From assembly GCA_030704615.1 (NCBI GenBank), contig CM060731.1:56338756-56402755 (forward strand): DNA of 64,000 bases. Direction: 5' to 3'. The notes under the pieces were generated by a model. It did not search any database. It was given only the letters and a program-made list of their open reading frames with translations, and was not told the DNA's origin. This DNA is from Takakia lepidozioides. Its lineage: Eukaryota; Streptophyta; Takakiopsida; Takakiales; Takakiaceae. Each line of letters opens with the position of its first letter. Positions within the stretch are counted from its first letter, which is position 1. Shown here one piece after another: positions 46,001-58,030 of this stretch. The position numbers and the translations under genes were made by a program.

Positions 46001-49000
46001 AGTCATCACACTCATGCACTTGTACTAACTCCCACCAGGGAGAAGTAAATTTCCCTTGAGGAGACTCGAGCTCTCTCTCGGAACTCTTCTGATATTCACC
46101 AGAATCCAGTGGCTTTACATAAAATAGGACCTGTTGCAAGAGAGGAGAGGTAATCAATCGTGAAAGACAAAGAAATAGTAGAAGGCAGAGAGGTTCGAAC
46201 CATGTAGTGGTTAGGAATGTTGCTGCATTCATGGCGTGGGCTTTCACAGGCAGATGCAGGTAGTGACTGCCCTGCTTGCCAGAACACACAAGGTTAGATC
46301 TTGCATCATCAACAAATGGCAGAGTGAACCTTTGCTTTCAAAAATCAATGTTTTTGAATAATGGAAAGCGGCACAAAGATCAAATGGTGAAGAGACTTGA
46401 AAAAAGAAAAAAACTTTCTAACGTCCACAGACGGCCCCCAGGGCCCAGGGACAAAGTGGAACAAATAGAAACAATTCCAGAAAAACGTACAACAGCAAGC
46501 GAAGACGGAAGTGTCAGAGACACAACGAAAGTCCATAAAAGGAAAGTGAAAACAACAAAAACCAGCAACTTCGTGAGACTCTCTAAAGCGGAGAGCCTCC
46601 TTAGATGTGCTGCAAGGCATCCTTGTTGCGGAGTGGGGATTGGCTGTCTCTAAACAGGTAATAGTATCGGGCACCAGATTTTGTAACGGAGAGAACAGCA
46701 AAAGAAGAAATGAAAAAATTGAAGGCCAAAATTTTTGTTGCGTCCAGCAAAGGTTCAGAGGGACAACAGAAGATATAGAACTGAAATGAAATGAAATGGG
46801 CAACAAACAGCCCAAAAGCAACTAAAGCTCAAGGGATTGTCCAATAATCAATGCTTCATGCAGGTAAGCTGCCAATGATCCTCATAATGGAAGACCTCCA
46901 TCAGAGGTTGGGTATCCCGGAATAGACAGTTGAATCTCCAGCGGATCTCATAGGATATGCTTGATTTCTGTGAACCTTGAGCCTGGGCAACCACAGAACC
47001 CCTGTAGACCAGCTCAGGGGCAGTGAAAGAAAAAAATGTTCTTCACATTTCTATGTCCCTGTAGTTCCCAGGGCAAGCGGGGGTATAGCGGTCTTCACGC
47101 TACAGATTCCCTCAGACTGTGAGAGCCCACCCTGAACCTCCCCAATGTAGAAGAGTGGGAGATAGAGCTGCAGACAGGTAATTAGGCCGCAAGATCCTAT
47201 AGTCTCATAGAACCAGGATGTCTCCCCATAGAATTTCAGTTTTGTCATTAGAGTGGCTGGTTTCCATGTCCGCCTGCACGTTCAGTTCCATAAGTTCTCT
47301 TCTGATGTATCTGTTTGGACGCAACATCCACCCCCTCCGTATTTTGTGGCAGTAGGGAAACAATGAGAGTCCATTGTGCTCAAAAAAGTTGGACACCTGA
47401 GCATTCCAAGAGTGCTGAAAACCAGCTGTTTTGAGCCTGATAGATGTTGTGAGGGCCTGGGCTGTCAACCTGTTCGGTGGAAGGGCTTGTAACCCTGTAA
47501 GAAAGATGTCAAGGTGGAAGATGGCATAGGTTTAGTGAAAGACCTCAGGAAGGATTGGCTGTCCTGATCGAGCCCGGGTCTCATAGTAGAGAAGACATTG
47601 AAAGAAGAAACGTTCTTCAGTCACAAGCACCTATCTGCCTTCTTCACTAAAGGAGACAAGAAATAAACTAAAATCTGAAAGAAGTTTGTAATAACATCCA
47701 TGGGAGATCCATAGAGAAAAGAAACAAACTTTATTCGTCAACAGGAAGCTCAAAGAGCTCTTGGGGCAGAGGAAAGTAGGATACAAGAAAAACGAAGTAG
47801 CCTTGTGGCCATTGACCCTGCACCCCATTTGAGCGGAACAGAAAGGGACAGAAACTACCTTTGTCAGGGGCTGATGCCAGTCCTATGACTTACCTTGGAA
47901 CAGGCAATTGATCCAAGTTTTCCAGATATCCTCTAGAAATCTCCCTACACAAGCATCAATCTGCTGTGTGTGATTTGGCCCAAAAGGGCCTGGGCTTTTG
48001 GCTCAGCCCCATTGAGAGAGAGATACTCATAAGACGTTGTTTGCCGTAGCCTTGTGGCCATTGACCCCGCGCCCAGTTTGAGCGGGAACAAAAGGGGCAG
48101 AACCTACCTCTGTCAGGGGCTGACGTTGGTAGTGTGACTTACCATCATATATAGAATTAATCCGGGTTTTCCAGATATCCTCTAGAAATCCCTTCACACA
48201 AGCATCAATCTGCTGTGTGTGATTTGCCCAAAAACTAGGCCTCAGGAGGGCCTGGGCTTTTGGCTCAGCCTCGAGACTTTCAAAATTGTTAAACAGGGGA
48301 ACAGGCACAATTCCCTTGATAGAGTTGAAGAGAGCGTCTCTTTGGTGAGAGAACCCCGGACAGTGTATCAGAAAGTGAATACTGTCTTCAGATTGCCCAC
48401 ACAGTGGGCAATTGCACTCTCCCTTTCCTCTCTGCTTCTGTTTGCTGTTCAAAGGTAGGCTTCCTGCCCTGAGTTTAAATTTCAGTCTAGTGCCGAGAGT
48501 GGGTAGACCCTTGAGGTCATCCAAGATGTCCTCCCCCATGTCACTGACTGGAAACAAGTTCAGGGAAGTTTTCTGCCTAACTTCATTTTCATCAGACAAT
48601 CTCATGGCAACAGACATGGCTGAGGACACTACAGCCTCTAAGTCAGATTTATCCAGCAGGGTCAAGGCTTGCGGATCCAGGTCCAGGTCCTTGAGAATCT
48701 CTTCTACTCTCTTCTGGCAGGACTTAGCCTGTTTGACAGGGCGGTCCTGTTTCCAAGATATAGAGTCGATTAACTTCGGATATCTGGTGTTGGGCATATG
48801 TTGCAGCTGACCCCACCATCTGACCTTGAATTCATCTCGTTGGGAGCTTAAGGACGGAATGCCAAACTCACCCCGAACAGCCACATTGGCTGTTTTGGAG
48901 CATGCTGACATACACTCCTTAAGCACCCCCACTTGAATGGATTCTAGAGACTTAGCCTGGTTGGAGTTATCAACCCATATAGCAGATCCGTACTCCAAGG

Positions 49001-51374
49001 CAGGTCTAATAACGCAACAAAGCATGGTTTTCTTAACCTCAGAGTTGACCCCTCTGCAGTGGAAAAATTTAGTGAGCCCCAGAGCTTTGCCCTTGCCAGT
49101 TTGAACAACTTTCCGGATAGGTGCATCCCAATTACAATTGGAGGAAAACTCAACGCCCAGGTAAGTGTAGGAAGGGAGGACCGGGATCTCTTGGCTACCC
49201 CACTGCCACTTAAGATCACTTCCTCCCTCTCCTCTGTCGTTGAATGCTACCACTGCACATTTGCTGACATTAGCCTCTAGCCCCCAAAGATCAAAGTATC
49301 TCTTCGCGCAATCAATCAACTCCTGGAGATTGGTTGGAGTCTCCCCTATGCCTGCGAAGTCATCTGCAAACATAAGGGCTGGTATGGTGGTATCACCCAC
49401 CCTAAACCCAAATCCCTCACTTTCCACATCTTCGAGGAGTTGATTGATGAAAACATTGAAGAGCAGAGGGGAGAGAGTACATCCTTGAGCTACACCTTGG
49501 TCTATGTCAAAGAAGTTGGACTTCTGTCCGTTAACAGTGACACAGCTTTTGGTGTGAGCATACAAGTTGTGGACAACTCTCCACATCTTTCCCTTGATCC
49601 CACAAGACCAGAGGCGGAACCATAGGCCATCTCTCCACACTGTGTCATAAGCCTTTTTGACATCCAGGAAAAAAACATAAGTGGGTTTACCTTCTTTTTT
49701 CCTTCCCTGGATAATCTGGCTTAGAGTGAAGATATGATCCCCAGCTTGGCCTTCGTGGAAACAACCTCTAGACTCCAGATCAACCTCGAGACGAGTACTT
49801 ATAACTCTGCAGAATGTCTTGCCAACAGCATTGAGGAGCGTGATGCCACGGTAGTTCCCCGGTTCTTCTCTGTCACCCTTCTTGTATAGATTGACAATGA
49901 CCCCCTGTCGCCAGGGAAAGGGGATCATTTCAGTCTTCCAGATAAGGTTAAAGAGGAGAACTAGGGCCTCTATCATGGGATCGCCACCATGCTTGATAAG
50001 CTCGTTGACAATACCATCAGGTCCACCAGCTTTATATCCATTTTAAATGTTCAATTGCTTCCACAATCTCAGAAGAAATAATGGGAGCATTATAAGCCAT
50101 TGAAATATACTCCAGTTCATCAGGGCTGTTTTGAATCATAGGAACAGTTTTTCCAACTGTGTCCCTCCATTCAGCAGAAGACCCCTCACTGTTAGACCTA
50201 GAAGTTCTGCCAAGGACACTGTAGTGAGTTTCAAAGGTTTTGACAATGTCAACCAATGAAGTCACCACTGCACCTTTAGTAGTCTTCAGCGCTTGTACTT
50301 GCTGACCGTTTTTCGGCTTGTACAAATGTTGAAGGGCCAACCATAATTTCTTGTCATTACCACCATGGTGGTTTGAGTTTATTTCACTGTATAACTTGTC
50401 CCAGTATAATTTCTTCTGAGACCTAACAAGCTGATTGATATCTTTACGGAGCTGGTAGTACCTCGCCCACAATTCTCTGTCGGTTTCCAAATTGCAGCAC
50501 TCTTTATAGAGGGCTCGTCTCTCAGCTATCTTGAGTTTAATCTCATTGGTCCACCAATTAACTGCTCTACCGCAGACAATTAGTTTCCTCCCAATGATCT
50601 TGTCAGCCACGGAGGAAACGAAACTCTCCCAAGAGTCCACTGCTCTTTCGACTTCATTTCTTGCGTTAACAGAGCGTGACTGAAGTTCTTGGATCGATTG
50701 GACAAAATGAGGGAGAGCCTCTTGCAAGGCCTGGACGTACTCAGCCTTGACCTCCTCATTGTGGAATTTTTCTATGCGCCACTTCCGAATCGAACGTTTC
50801 ACAGATCTCTTGGTGGTGGGAAAACACCTTTTGATCTCAGTCCAAACCAGGAAGTGGTCAGAGGTACCAATATCAGTTCTGTCGATCAACACATTGGCAC
50901 ACTGGGGGAACAAAATTTTGTCCATTATGATATAGTCCACAATGGAACGTTCCCCAGTTTGGGGTTTCTCACGAGTCCACTGCACTTGGTCACCTCTTGT
51001 CCTGTTATTCAAGGTCAAAAGCTGAAGCTCTTCTAGACAGTTAATTAACCGTCTGCCATTAGAATTCAGCTCGTCCTCACCAAAAGGTCCAATGATATCG
51101 TCCTGATGGATCCCTTTGCCCACCCGGGCATTGAAGTCCCCCAATAGTACCACCTGACCTTTGGCAAGGAACGAAGCACAGTCCAGAGAGAGAGAGAGAG
51201 AGAGAGAGAGAGGTTACCATTAGCAGAAGTGACACGCTTGGAACCATAACGGCGGCCTGTGAAGGCATTGCCACGTTCGAATATCTGGAAAAGTCCTGTC
51301 ATACAACCGTAATGCTTTTCTAGTGAGCTTGGGTCTTCAGTTAACACTTTGAACAGGTTTTCTGAAGCTGGCAT
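40059..51374 (-). CDS. TRM/LONGIFOLIA-like protein
   Basis: Exon 1 (51374-51218) starts MPASENLFKVLTEDPSSLEK and has GCMTGLFQIFERGNAFTGRR, the N-terminal signature of LONGIFOLIA/TRM (TON1-recruiting motif) proteins, which organise cortical microtubules and cell elongation. A long intron filled by LINEs follows. The exon 45748-43260 holds repeated PRLSVD/PRSFD-like units and NVVARLMGLEELPSCDP. The exon 42909-41910 has IGRPLRAQIQTT. The exon 41781-41541 has PSPVSVLDNTPFQEEECTPS. The last exon (40990-40059) is the DUF4378 domain, with NPSLFNWSEEKR, LVFDSVNEILARKLAVY and LEVERMIFKDLMDETVKDL. Phases agree for the last four exons. Exon 1 ends in phase 1 but the 45748 exon needs phase 0, so a small middle exon is missing from my model. 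The protein would be near 1600 residues, long for the family. No stop interrupts it, so it may be active. Confidence 0.8.
46830..47480 (-). mobile_element. LINE 3' fragment in the TRM intron
   Basis: The minus strand encodes GLSLFPYCHKIRRGWMLRPN and RYIRRELMELNVQADMETSH, followed by ILWGDILVL. This is the C-terminal part of a LINE reverse transcriptase and resembles the same part of the LINE at 30.9-31.3 kb. It is 5' truncated and lies in the first intron of the TRM-like gene, in the same orientation as the gene. Confidence 0.65.
47800..48265. repeat. Direct duplication of the LINE 3' end
   Basis: The segment at about 48037-48265 (encoding EAEPKAQALL, ANHTQQIDACVKGFLEDIW and the tail GRGVNGHKAT) is repeated at about 47805-48010 with scattered changes. 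Shared marks are ACACACAGCAGATTGATGCTTG, CTAGAGGATATCTGGAAAAC and GTCAATGGCCACAAGGCTAC on the minus strand. Two LINE tails therefore stand head to tail. Confidence 0.8.
48027..51184 (-). mobile_element. 5'-truncated LINE in the first TRM intron
   Basis: Two long minus-strand frames form one LINE ORF2. The first (51153-50032) is the second half of the endonuclease, with VVLLGDFNARVGKG, RSIVDYIIMD and GTSDHFLVW (the SDH catalytic motif). The second (about 50025-48027) is the reverse transcriptase, with VVNLYKKGDREEPGNYRGIT, FFLDVKKAYDTVWRDGLW, GVAQGCTLSPLLFNVFI and ALMFADDFAGIG (intact FADD). It ends in a C-terminal zinc motif, CNCPLCGQSEDSIHFLIHC. A single-base shift near 50040 separates them. 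The 5' end is cut at about 51184, next to an (AG)14 tract and only about 33 bases from the splice donor of TRM exon 1. It is relatively young: it has one frameshift and intact catalytic residues. Relatives lie at 6.7 and 21.9 kb. Confidence 0.9.
51185..51212. repeat. (AG)14 microsatellite
   Basis: An uninterrupted AG dinucleotide run. On the gene strand it reads (CT)14 just after the GTAACC donor of TRM exon 1 and marks the 5' junction of the LINE. Confidence 0.95.
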
Positions 51375-51419
51375 GGCGATCCCAGACCCCCTCAATGGCA
51401 GCTTCAAGGGCTTGTCAAG

Positions 51420-54400
51420 CCAATACAGCCTCTGTTTTGTGTAAACTGGCGATCAGACTCCACCGGGGCACGGGGAGGGTCCCATATGTGTGCACATCTG
51501 AATCAACCTACAGGAGGTTCCACAGTTATTGCAATGTGTTAGTCTAGCACCAGCAGATATATAGTGCTCAAAGGAAACCAAGTTTACAATGTCTACATGG
51601 CCTCAAAGGCCAATGGAACAGGGTAGAGCAAATCAAGAGCAGAGAGAAACTTAACACTTCCAGGAGACAAATAAAGGACCCAAGAGACCGAATAGAACAG
51701 AGTAGTGGATGCAGAGAGAGAAGAAAAGAAGAGACATTATAATGTCTATGGCAAGCTCAGGTGTGATTCTGGGACAGAGAAAAGAGGAAACAGAATGAGT
51801 AGAACACTCATTATTATAATGCTTTGAGGTTATACAGCTGCCATAGGGTTGTGGCTCTTGTACAACTGCTATAGCCCTCTCACAGCCAAGCCAATGAAGT
51901 ATAACTCCCGAGTTTCGCTAGTCTTCAACAAAAATAAGGATTGAGTGGCAAGCAAAATCAGTAAGAAAGATGGTGAGATTATTTCAACAGAATCCTGCAG
52001 CATTGGAGTTGACATTTTGACGAAGGACCTGAAAATCTGTGCCTAAGCACACTACTAGGGCTCGGTTAAAGGTCACCAGGCTACAAGCTGGAGAAAAAGT
52101 CTTGTCCTGAGTATGTCAACTCTGACATTCCACAATGATTAGGAGATCTTGAGCTCTTAACTGCAGTATTTTCCATCTGTCATAGTGGACCAAATAGCAC
52201 ATCAAGCATTCTACCAAGTTGTTCCCCTGAAATGAGAGTCAAGTATGTCTTAAGGTGTGTAGAGGATTTCATTTTCACCGAAGTGAGCCACCGAAGTAAC
52301 AGCAGACCACAAAGTGCCTGTTAGCAGGTGATAGAAACAAGGGGCTACCTTACATTAAGATAGCAATCATGCATCATACCCTTACTCCTCAGTATGTTGG
52401 CGCTGCAAGGTGAAAAGAAACTTGCATTGGCACCATGAAGCTCAATATAGCCAGGCCTGCCAGAAATTTACAGGTGCGTCTCTCAGAGCAGCGATCCCAC
52501 CTACTGGCACTGAGATAGTGGCACTGAATCCACCACCGCCGATTTCTCAGCCAAAAGGCCACGGTACAGATAAGTGATTTGGGTCCAGTCTAGGGGAATG
52601 CACAAGCATTTCCAGTGCTTTTATAAATGGTGGAGCTCAAATATGCACCTGCCGAAAATTACCCCTTCCCTCTTCCACACCAGCCTTCCTGTGTAGGCCT
52701 TGGAGTCCCTGGGGCACACGCCTGGCCGATTGGGTGTCCATACTAGAGAGTTCTACTATGGCAACGATGTCTCAATCTTGCGGATTGAGATTCGCGCCGA
52801 TTGGTCTTCCATATGACCGTGTCTGTGGTTGACCCTTAGAGTGCCTGAAGCACGCTTCAACTGGGTGGCAATCACAGCATAAGCTGCCACAGCTCTACGA
52901 CAGCCAACTTTGTTCCATATGCAAGATTGAGTAATTTCGCTCTGACTGGTCTTCACATGTCTGTGACGCTTACTGGCGAGGTTATATGGCCTGCTTCCGC
53001 GCGGGCGTGTGTGAGAGAGAGAAAGAGAGATAGGAAATGTAGCTCTTGCACGGACTTCAATAACTACCATTGTGTAATGTTTAAATTACTTGAGAAACAA
53101 TCTTCAGAAGTAAAACGGGAGTAAAATGCTCTACGGAAAAAGAATTGGAATGATCACGCCACCCAAGAATCAGTCGCGAATAGTAGAAAAGAAAACATTC
53201 GATTGGGCTAGACACGCACCTGAATTGCCGACTAGCGCTTATCACATTGCATATACAGCCAGAAGTTGCACAATCTGTTCAAGCTGTTCCACCAAAATAT
53301 TCTACGCGAGGGAAAAAAAGCAACTTATGTACAAGTGTGATTACGAGAGGGAGTGAGAATTCTTTACTTGAAGACGGCACTAGCAGACACAAAATTCAGG
53401 CACCGCAGCTGCAGTTCCACGATCCCCGTACAAATATCCTTCCCTTCTTCATGCACCTCAAGCGTTCTATTTCGCTTCAGGGAAGCGCAGTCCAATCATC
53501 ACATCTCTGTCAAAGTCTCATTATCCATATCTGGAGTCACTGACTGTCAGCAACTTTCGCGAAAACTTTAAACCCCCAGCATTGTCAAGAAGTCTCCCCG
53601 ACAACACCCCAGCTCTCCGCCCATCCCCTTCCTCGGTTTGACGACTCCTCCCCCACTCTTTTAATCCGCAAACAAGTCAGCGCTTTCTTTCTCCAGCCTC
53701 CTGCAAGTGGCCTCGCTATCTCACACTTCAGAAACTCCCGTAACCCTCCTGCATTGTCCACAAAACTCCTCAACACTCTCAGGCTCCCTCTCTCCCTCTC
53801 CTCCTCCTTCTGGCCCACCAACTGGATCATGAAGTTTCCCACCAACAATTATGCACACAGTCCAGCTCCCAATCGTCTATCTCATTCTGCACTGCATCAA
53901 GCTCTCACCTTCCGCAATCTACACCACTTGGAAACTCTCCTGCGCTCGCCGCACCTTACAACGCACCTCCCGCTCACTCTCCACAGCTCGTCGCTGTTTT
54001 GATTGTGTCGGGATTTGGTCCCGCTTCTGGGCCCTACCACCGCGGCCATCCCATATTTATTATTATCTCTTACTATCGCAAATACATAAACCGTACCGTC
54101 AGATGATGTCCCCGTATTTGTTTTATGCTTCCATACGTACGGTGTGTTGGTACGTATTGTAGGAAGGAATCTCATCATATACTCTTTGTGTATCGTACTC
54201 ACGGATACGTACCTGCAGCTAGGTTGTACCTAGCATACTGAGACAGCTTACATACCCCATTGTAGACACCATACTGTAGCGTCTGGCCATAAGCATACAG
54301 TACGGTATAACAAGAATAATCAGAGCATATGCTGAATCCGTTACGAGCTTGAATCTTGGATCACGCGCCCCCGCATGCCATAACCCATTGTCGCGCTCTC

Positions 54401-55690
54401 TCTGCTCGCTCTCTCTCGACTTTCATGCGAGTCGGCGCGCGTGCCGTAAGCTGGACGGAAGAGCCCTGGACGGCAGCCTAGGCTGTGCTCCACTGCCCAA
54501 GTTGTCGTTCCAGCACGCCTGCATAACTGACATCCACACCTTCCTTTATGAATGCAAGTACTGGTGTATTATGAAGTTGGTAAAGGCCGGGGAGAACTGG
54601 TCAGTTCCGTATCCAGCAAACACATCATGTCTGACCGTATCCAGTAGCAGGTAGGGATTTACTGCAGTGGTGAAAAGCGATTGGAGGATAACCCGCAGAG
54701 CTCAGATTACCCAGAGAAAGGCATAACAACTTGCTCACCTATTGGTGACAGCGCCAGTTTTGTTGCCACCACCTTTGCCATTTGCGTCAAGCCCTCTCAG
54801 GAATCAGGATTCTTCATTCGGACCTTGAGATTTGATATCCATCTTTCAGGCCCATCTGAATTCAGATGGTTATGCTCATATAACGTCCACCAAAATTAAC
54901 TCCTAATGTCTCAAGCAATACTGCACAAAAAATTGAACCTCCAACCCCGGAATGGGTCATATCTAGTAGAAAAGTACCATCCATGGAAACTCACCTCAAT
55001 CAAAGAAGAAGTTGGGAGATTATAGCAATTAGACAAAGATGTACTGCTGATATTCTAAAATGGATCAACACTTAAGTTCAGATACTCTTCAGGTACTTGA
55101 GAGCTGTTGCAATACATATATTTCATTATTTTTTGTAAGGTGCCTTGCAAGCTGAAAGCTCACACTTCATAATGTGTGCAGGGGAAGGATTCCTACCTCA
55201 GACCTAAAAGTCCCCACTAGCTTAATAGTAGTGGTGCCTGTTTGTCACAACACCGTTGTGCGTCCTTCTTTTGAGCAGAAACTTGCGTATGAAAGCAGGC
55301 TTGTCATGAAAACATGAACTAGCACGAAATCACGTTAGACAATGAGGCACAATTGACAATATTTACTAACAAACAAAATGGGGTGGAATGATCACTGGTT
55401 CTTCATCACGATGATCAAGCTGTAGCTCGAGGGGGACTCACATCTGACCATATCTTTTGTCGGCTCGCCCACCTGAAAAAACATCCAAGTAGGCTTATAT
55501 GTATCTGCTTCGGCCCCGACTGATTAACTTGAATGTAAGCAGATGAATAGTTACCGCTTACGCAAGGCCGAGAAAAGGTAGAGCACGGTAAGTCTGTACA
55601 TTGTGGCGGGCACCAAATTGTGCAGCAGACTTGTGGGGCGCAACGCACATGCAAGGAAATCGGAAATCAATCTATCGGCCGTCAGAGCAG
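51420..55690. other. 5' flank of the TRM-like gene and unassigned sequence
   Basis: No coding pattern is recognised. The part nearest 51420 would be the 5' leader or promoter of the TRM-like gene. At about 54080-54320 several GTACGG/CCGTAC blocks occur on both strands (CATACGTACGGTG, CAGTACGGTATAAC), suggesting a worn inverted-repeat element. The rest is featureless to me. Confidence 0.4.
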
Positions 55691-55696
55691 TTGAGG

Positions 55697-56510
55697 CTCA
55701 GAATTTTGTGTGGCCTCGTCGTTATGAGGCTGGTCAGACGACCGTCAGGCCATCTCATTAATGTAGGAGCAAACTACCTTCATGCGTCAAGGACTTCGAA
55801 TTTTTTTGGCATATGAATCTTACAACTACCTCCATGCAGGTAGTTTTAGGATTTTCTACATGAAGCTCCAAACCAAGCAAAACCAAGCTGAACTACCTGC
55901 ATGAGAGTAGTTGCACACCACCTCCATGGAGGTAGTTACAGTAAGCGCCAACCACCGGAACCACGTTCACGGAATGGAACCCGAAGGCCTGCACATCGCC
56001 ACAGCGCCATCGACCTACCACCAGACCACAACCTCCGCCGTGCCAACGATCCGACGTTTTTTCGATATACCGTACTTACCTAGCTTATTAGGCACTTCCG
56101 CGCCTAATAATTAATAAAAATGGAATATTATTAGGCAGATTCGTTTTTATTATTTAGGCACCTCACCTAGGTAATTTCCAAACATTAGGCATGTATTACA
56201 GTTGATACTGGATAAAAATGAACAATTGTTTTTGACCTCCCTCAAAACCTATTGTTGAGGTAATTTTCTTCTCAAAAAACATAAAAACATTTTTTCCAGC
56301 AATTAGGCACTTCTCAGGAAATTTTTCCAAGGTTTAGGCACATTTTTCAAAAATGTTCTAAATTTAATTAGGCACTTGATTTTGAATTAATTATTGCCTA
56401 ATAAGCTAAGTAAGTACGGTATAAGAGAAACAGCGGAATAGGGATCCTGTGGTAGCTGTCCCCTCTGCACCGTGCTGCCTCATTACGACGAGGCCACACA
56501 AAATTCTGAG
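55697..56510. mobile_element. Outer 34-bp inverted-repeat element (814 bp)
   Basis: The 34 bases at 55697-55730 (core AATTTTGTGTGGCCTCGTCG) and those at 56477-56510 are reverse complements with one mismatch. The enclosed sequence has no coding potential. It contains three to four copies of the near-palindromic CTACCTCCATG/CATGGAGGTAG (55828-55940) and the complete inner element at 56068-56421. I see a small non-autonomous DNA element, but no target duplication could be fixed. Confidence 0.6.
56068..56421. mobile_element. MITE-like element with 27-bp terminal repeats
   Basis: The 27 bases at 56068-56094 (TACCGTACTTACCTAGCTTA and on to TTAGGCA) and those at 56395-56421 are reverse complements with one mismatch. 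Flanking TATA (56066-56069 and 56420-56423) could be a duplicated TA or TATA target. Inside, the 7-base word TTAGGCA recurs about eight times at irregular spacing, including in both terminal repeats. It does not encode a protein. The TA target would suit the Tc1/mariner or Stowaway class, but the termini are not the Stowaway ones I know. Confidence 0.7.
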
Positions 56511-56529
56511 GCGTTGAACACAGGTACTA

Positions 56530-58020
56530 TATGCAATATCGTCCCGGCCCTACCCGTTAGCCAAGGTAGCCAAAGCTGACCTGCCTCGCATCAGTCGCAG
56601 ATGGACAAATGCAATTAATGTATATGAGAGATCCAACCCAAAAGAAGCTGAAGCTTGTGGAAACACGGTTTGTTAAAAATTTGTTCATATGTTTATATAT
56701 TCTGTTGAAATGATTGAGATAGAGATGATGATTAGCGCCGATAGCCGCATAGTTCTACTTGAACGAGTAGTGTGCCTTGGATTCTCAACGGAATCCAAAG
56801 CTGTAAAGTGCAGCATCAGCGGGGATATTTGTTGCAGCAGGGCGTGTAGGGATCACAGCAAGCACCAAATTCCTGGACACGCCGAGAATGGCCACTGGAG
56901 CTATTTGTTGGGATTTTACTCGCGTTTTTGTGAGATCGAGAGAACATTTAGAAAAAACTCATGACACGAATAATTAAAATTGTCAAACTATATATGCTTC
57001 TTTTTGTTCTGTTGTGTAACAGTGAGTACATAGTACATCTACACACTCTTACTATGACTTGCAACTTCTCAAACTAAAGCTACTTTTGCAAGCAAAAAGT
57101 AACGGACAAATTGAACTTGATACAGAACTGAGGTCTGCAAATCCGCTGCACTCCAACTGGCATCGCAACCACCGCATACAGTGGACGTCACATCACTTGT
57201 CTGGTCACGTCTCAAACCACGACCATAACAACCTTGAGCAGCGAACAGAATAACGGCGGGATCATGCAAGTGGAAAATGATTTGAGCAAACACACTTGCA
57301 TTGCACAGTTTTGGCTCCTTGTACTGATCGCTTTTCCTTAAATTCTTATTATTACAAACGAAATGGAGCCCAAAAACTGCCTTAAGAAGGCGGAAAAAAA
57401 CAAACCACCAGGGGCTGTGAGGCATAAACCAAGAGTCACTAAAAAGAAAAGCAGTTGAAAGACAAAGGAACTAACAAGAAGGAGCGGAAAAAATGCGCCG
57501 GGAGCTCAGGGAGGGCGAGGACAGGCTAGGAAAGAAACCGAAGCAGGGGGGTGGGGGGAGGGCCAGAAAACAAGCTAAAAGTAAGCTCAGATAGCTTAAC
57601 TTTGGAGGATAATGCTTCGCTTTGCTTGCAAAGTGCGGCTCTGTGGCAATGGCATGTGCCCACATGGACATTGTTTCTATTTTGCATGTTCAGGTAACTT
57701 AAAAGAGTGAGGGCGGGGGACTGATGTTGATATGGGCTAATAATCCAATCTGTTGTGGTGGGCCATCCGAAACTGGTCCTGGATGGCAGGTATGTTGTGG
57801 CAGGGCTGGCACATGCCCATTAATGGCAACATGAAGACAGTTGGCTTTGCAAACCAGTTGCACAACTGAACAGGCCATGTGCAGAGTTGTCCTCTTCTGC
57901 ATGACACCAGCCGTCTCTACCTCCAACATTTGTCTGCTGTGCAACAGAAGATTGGATTAGGTTACCTTTAGTAACTAGATCTTTTCTAGTGGCATATTTG
58001 AGGTTTCTATTCATGTGAAG
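56530..58020. other. No gene recognised
   Basis: Only short frames without recognisable motifs. A G-rich and A-rich stretch lies around 57480-57560. Confidence 0.4.
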
Positions 58021-58030
58021 CTGGTTACCA

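Noticed and set aside
46276-46653. Plus-strand frame of 125 codons rich in Lys/Arg
   Set aside because: It lies antisense in the TRM intron beside LINE-derived sequence. The basic composition follows from A-rich DNA and no family resemblance is visible.
56068-56421. TTAGGCA repeats as interstitial telomere sequence
   Set aside because: The copies are separated by 20-60 unrelated bases and plant telomeres are TTTAGGG. They belong to the MITE.
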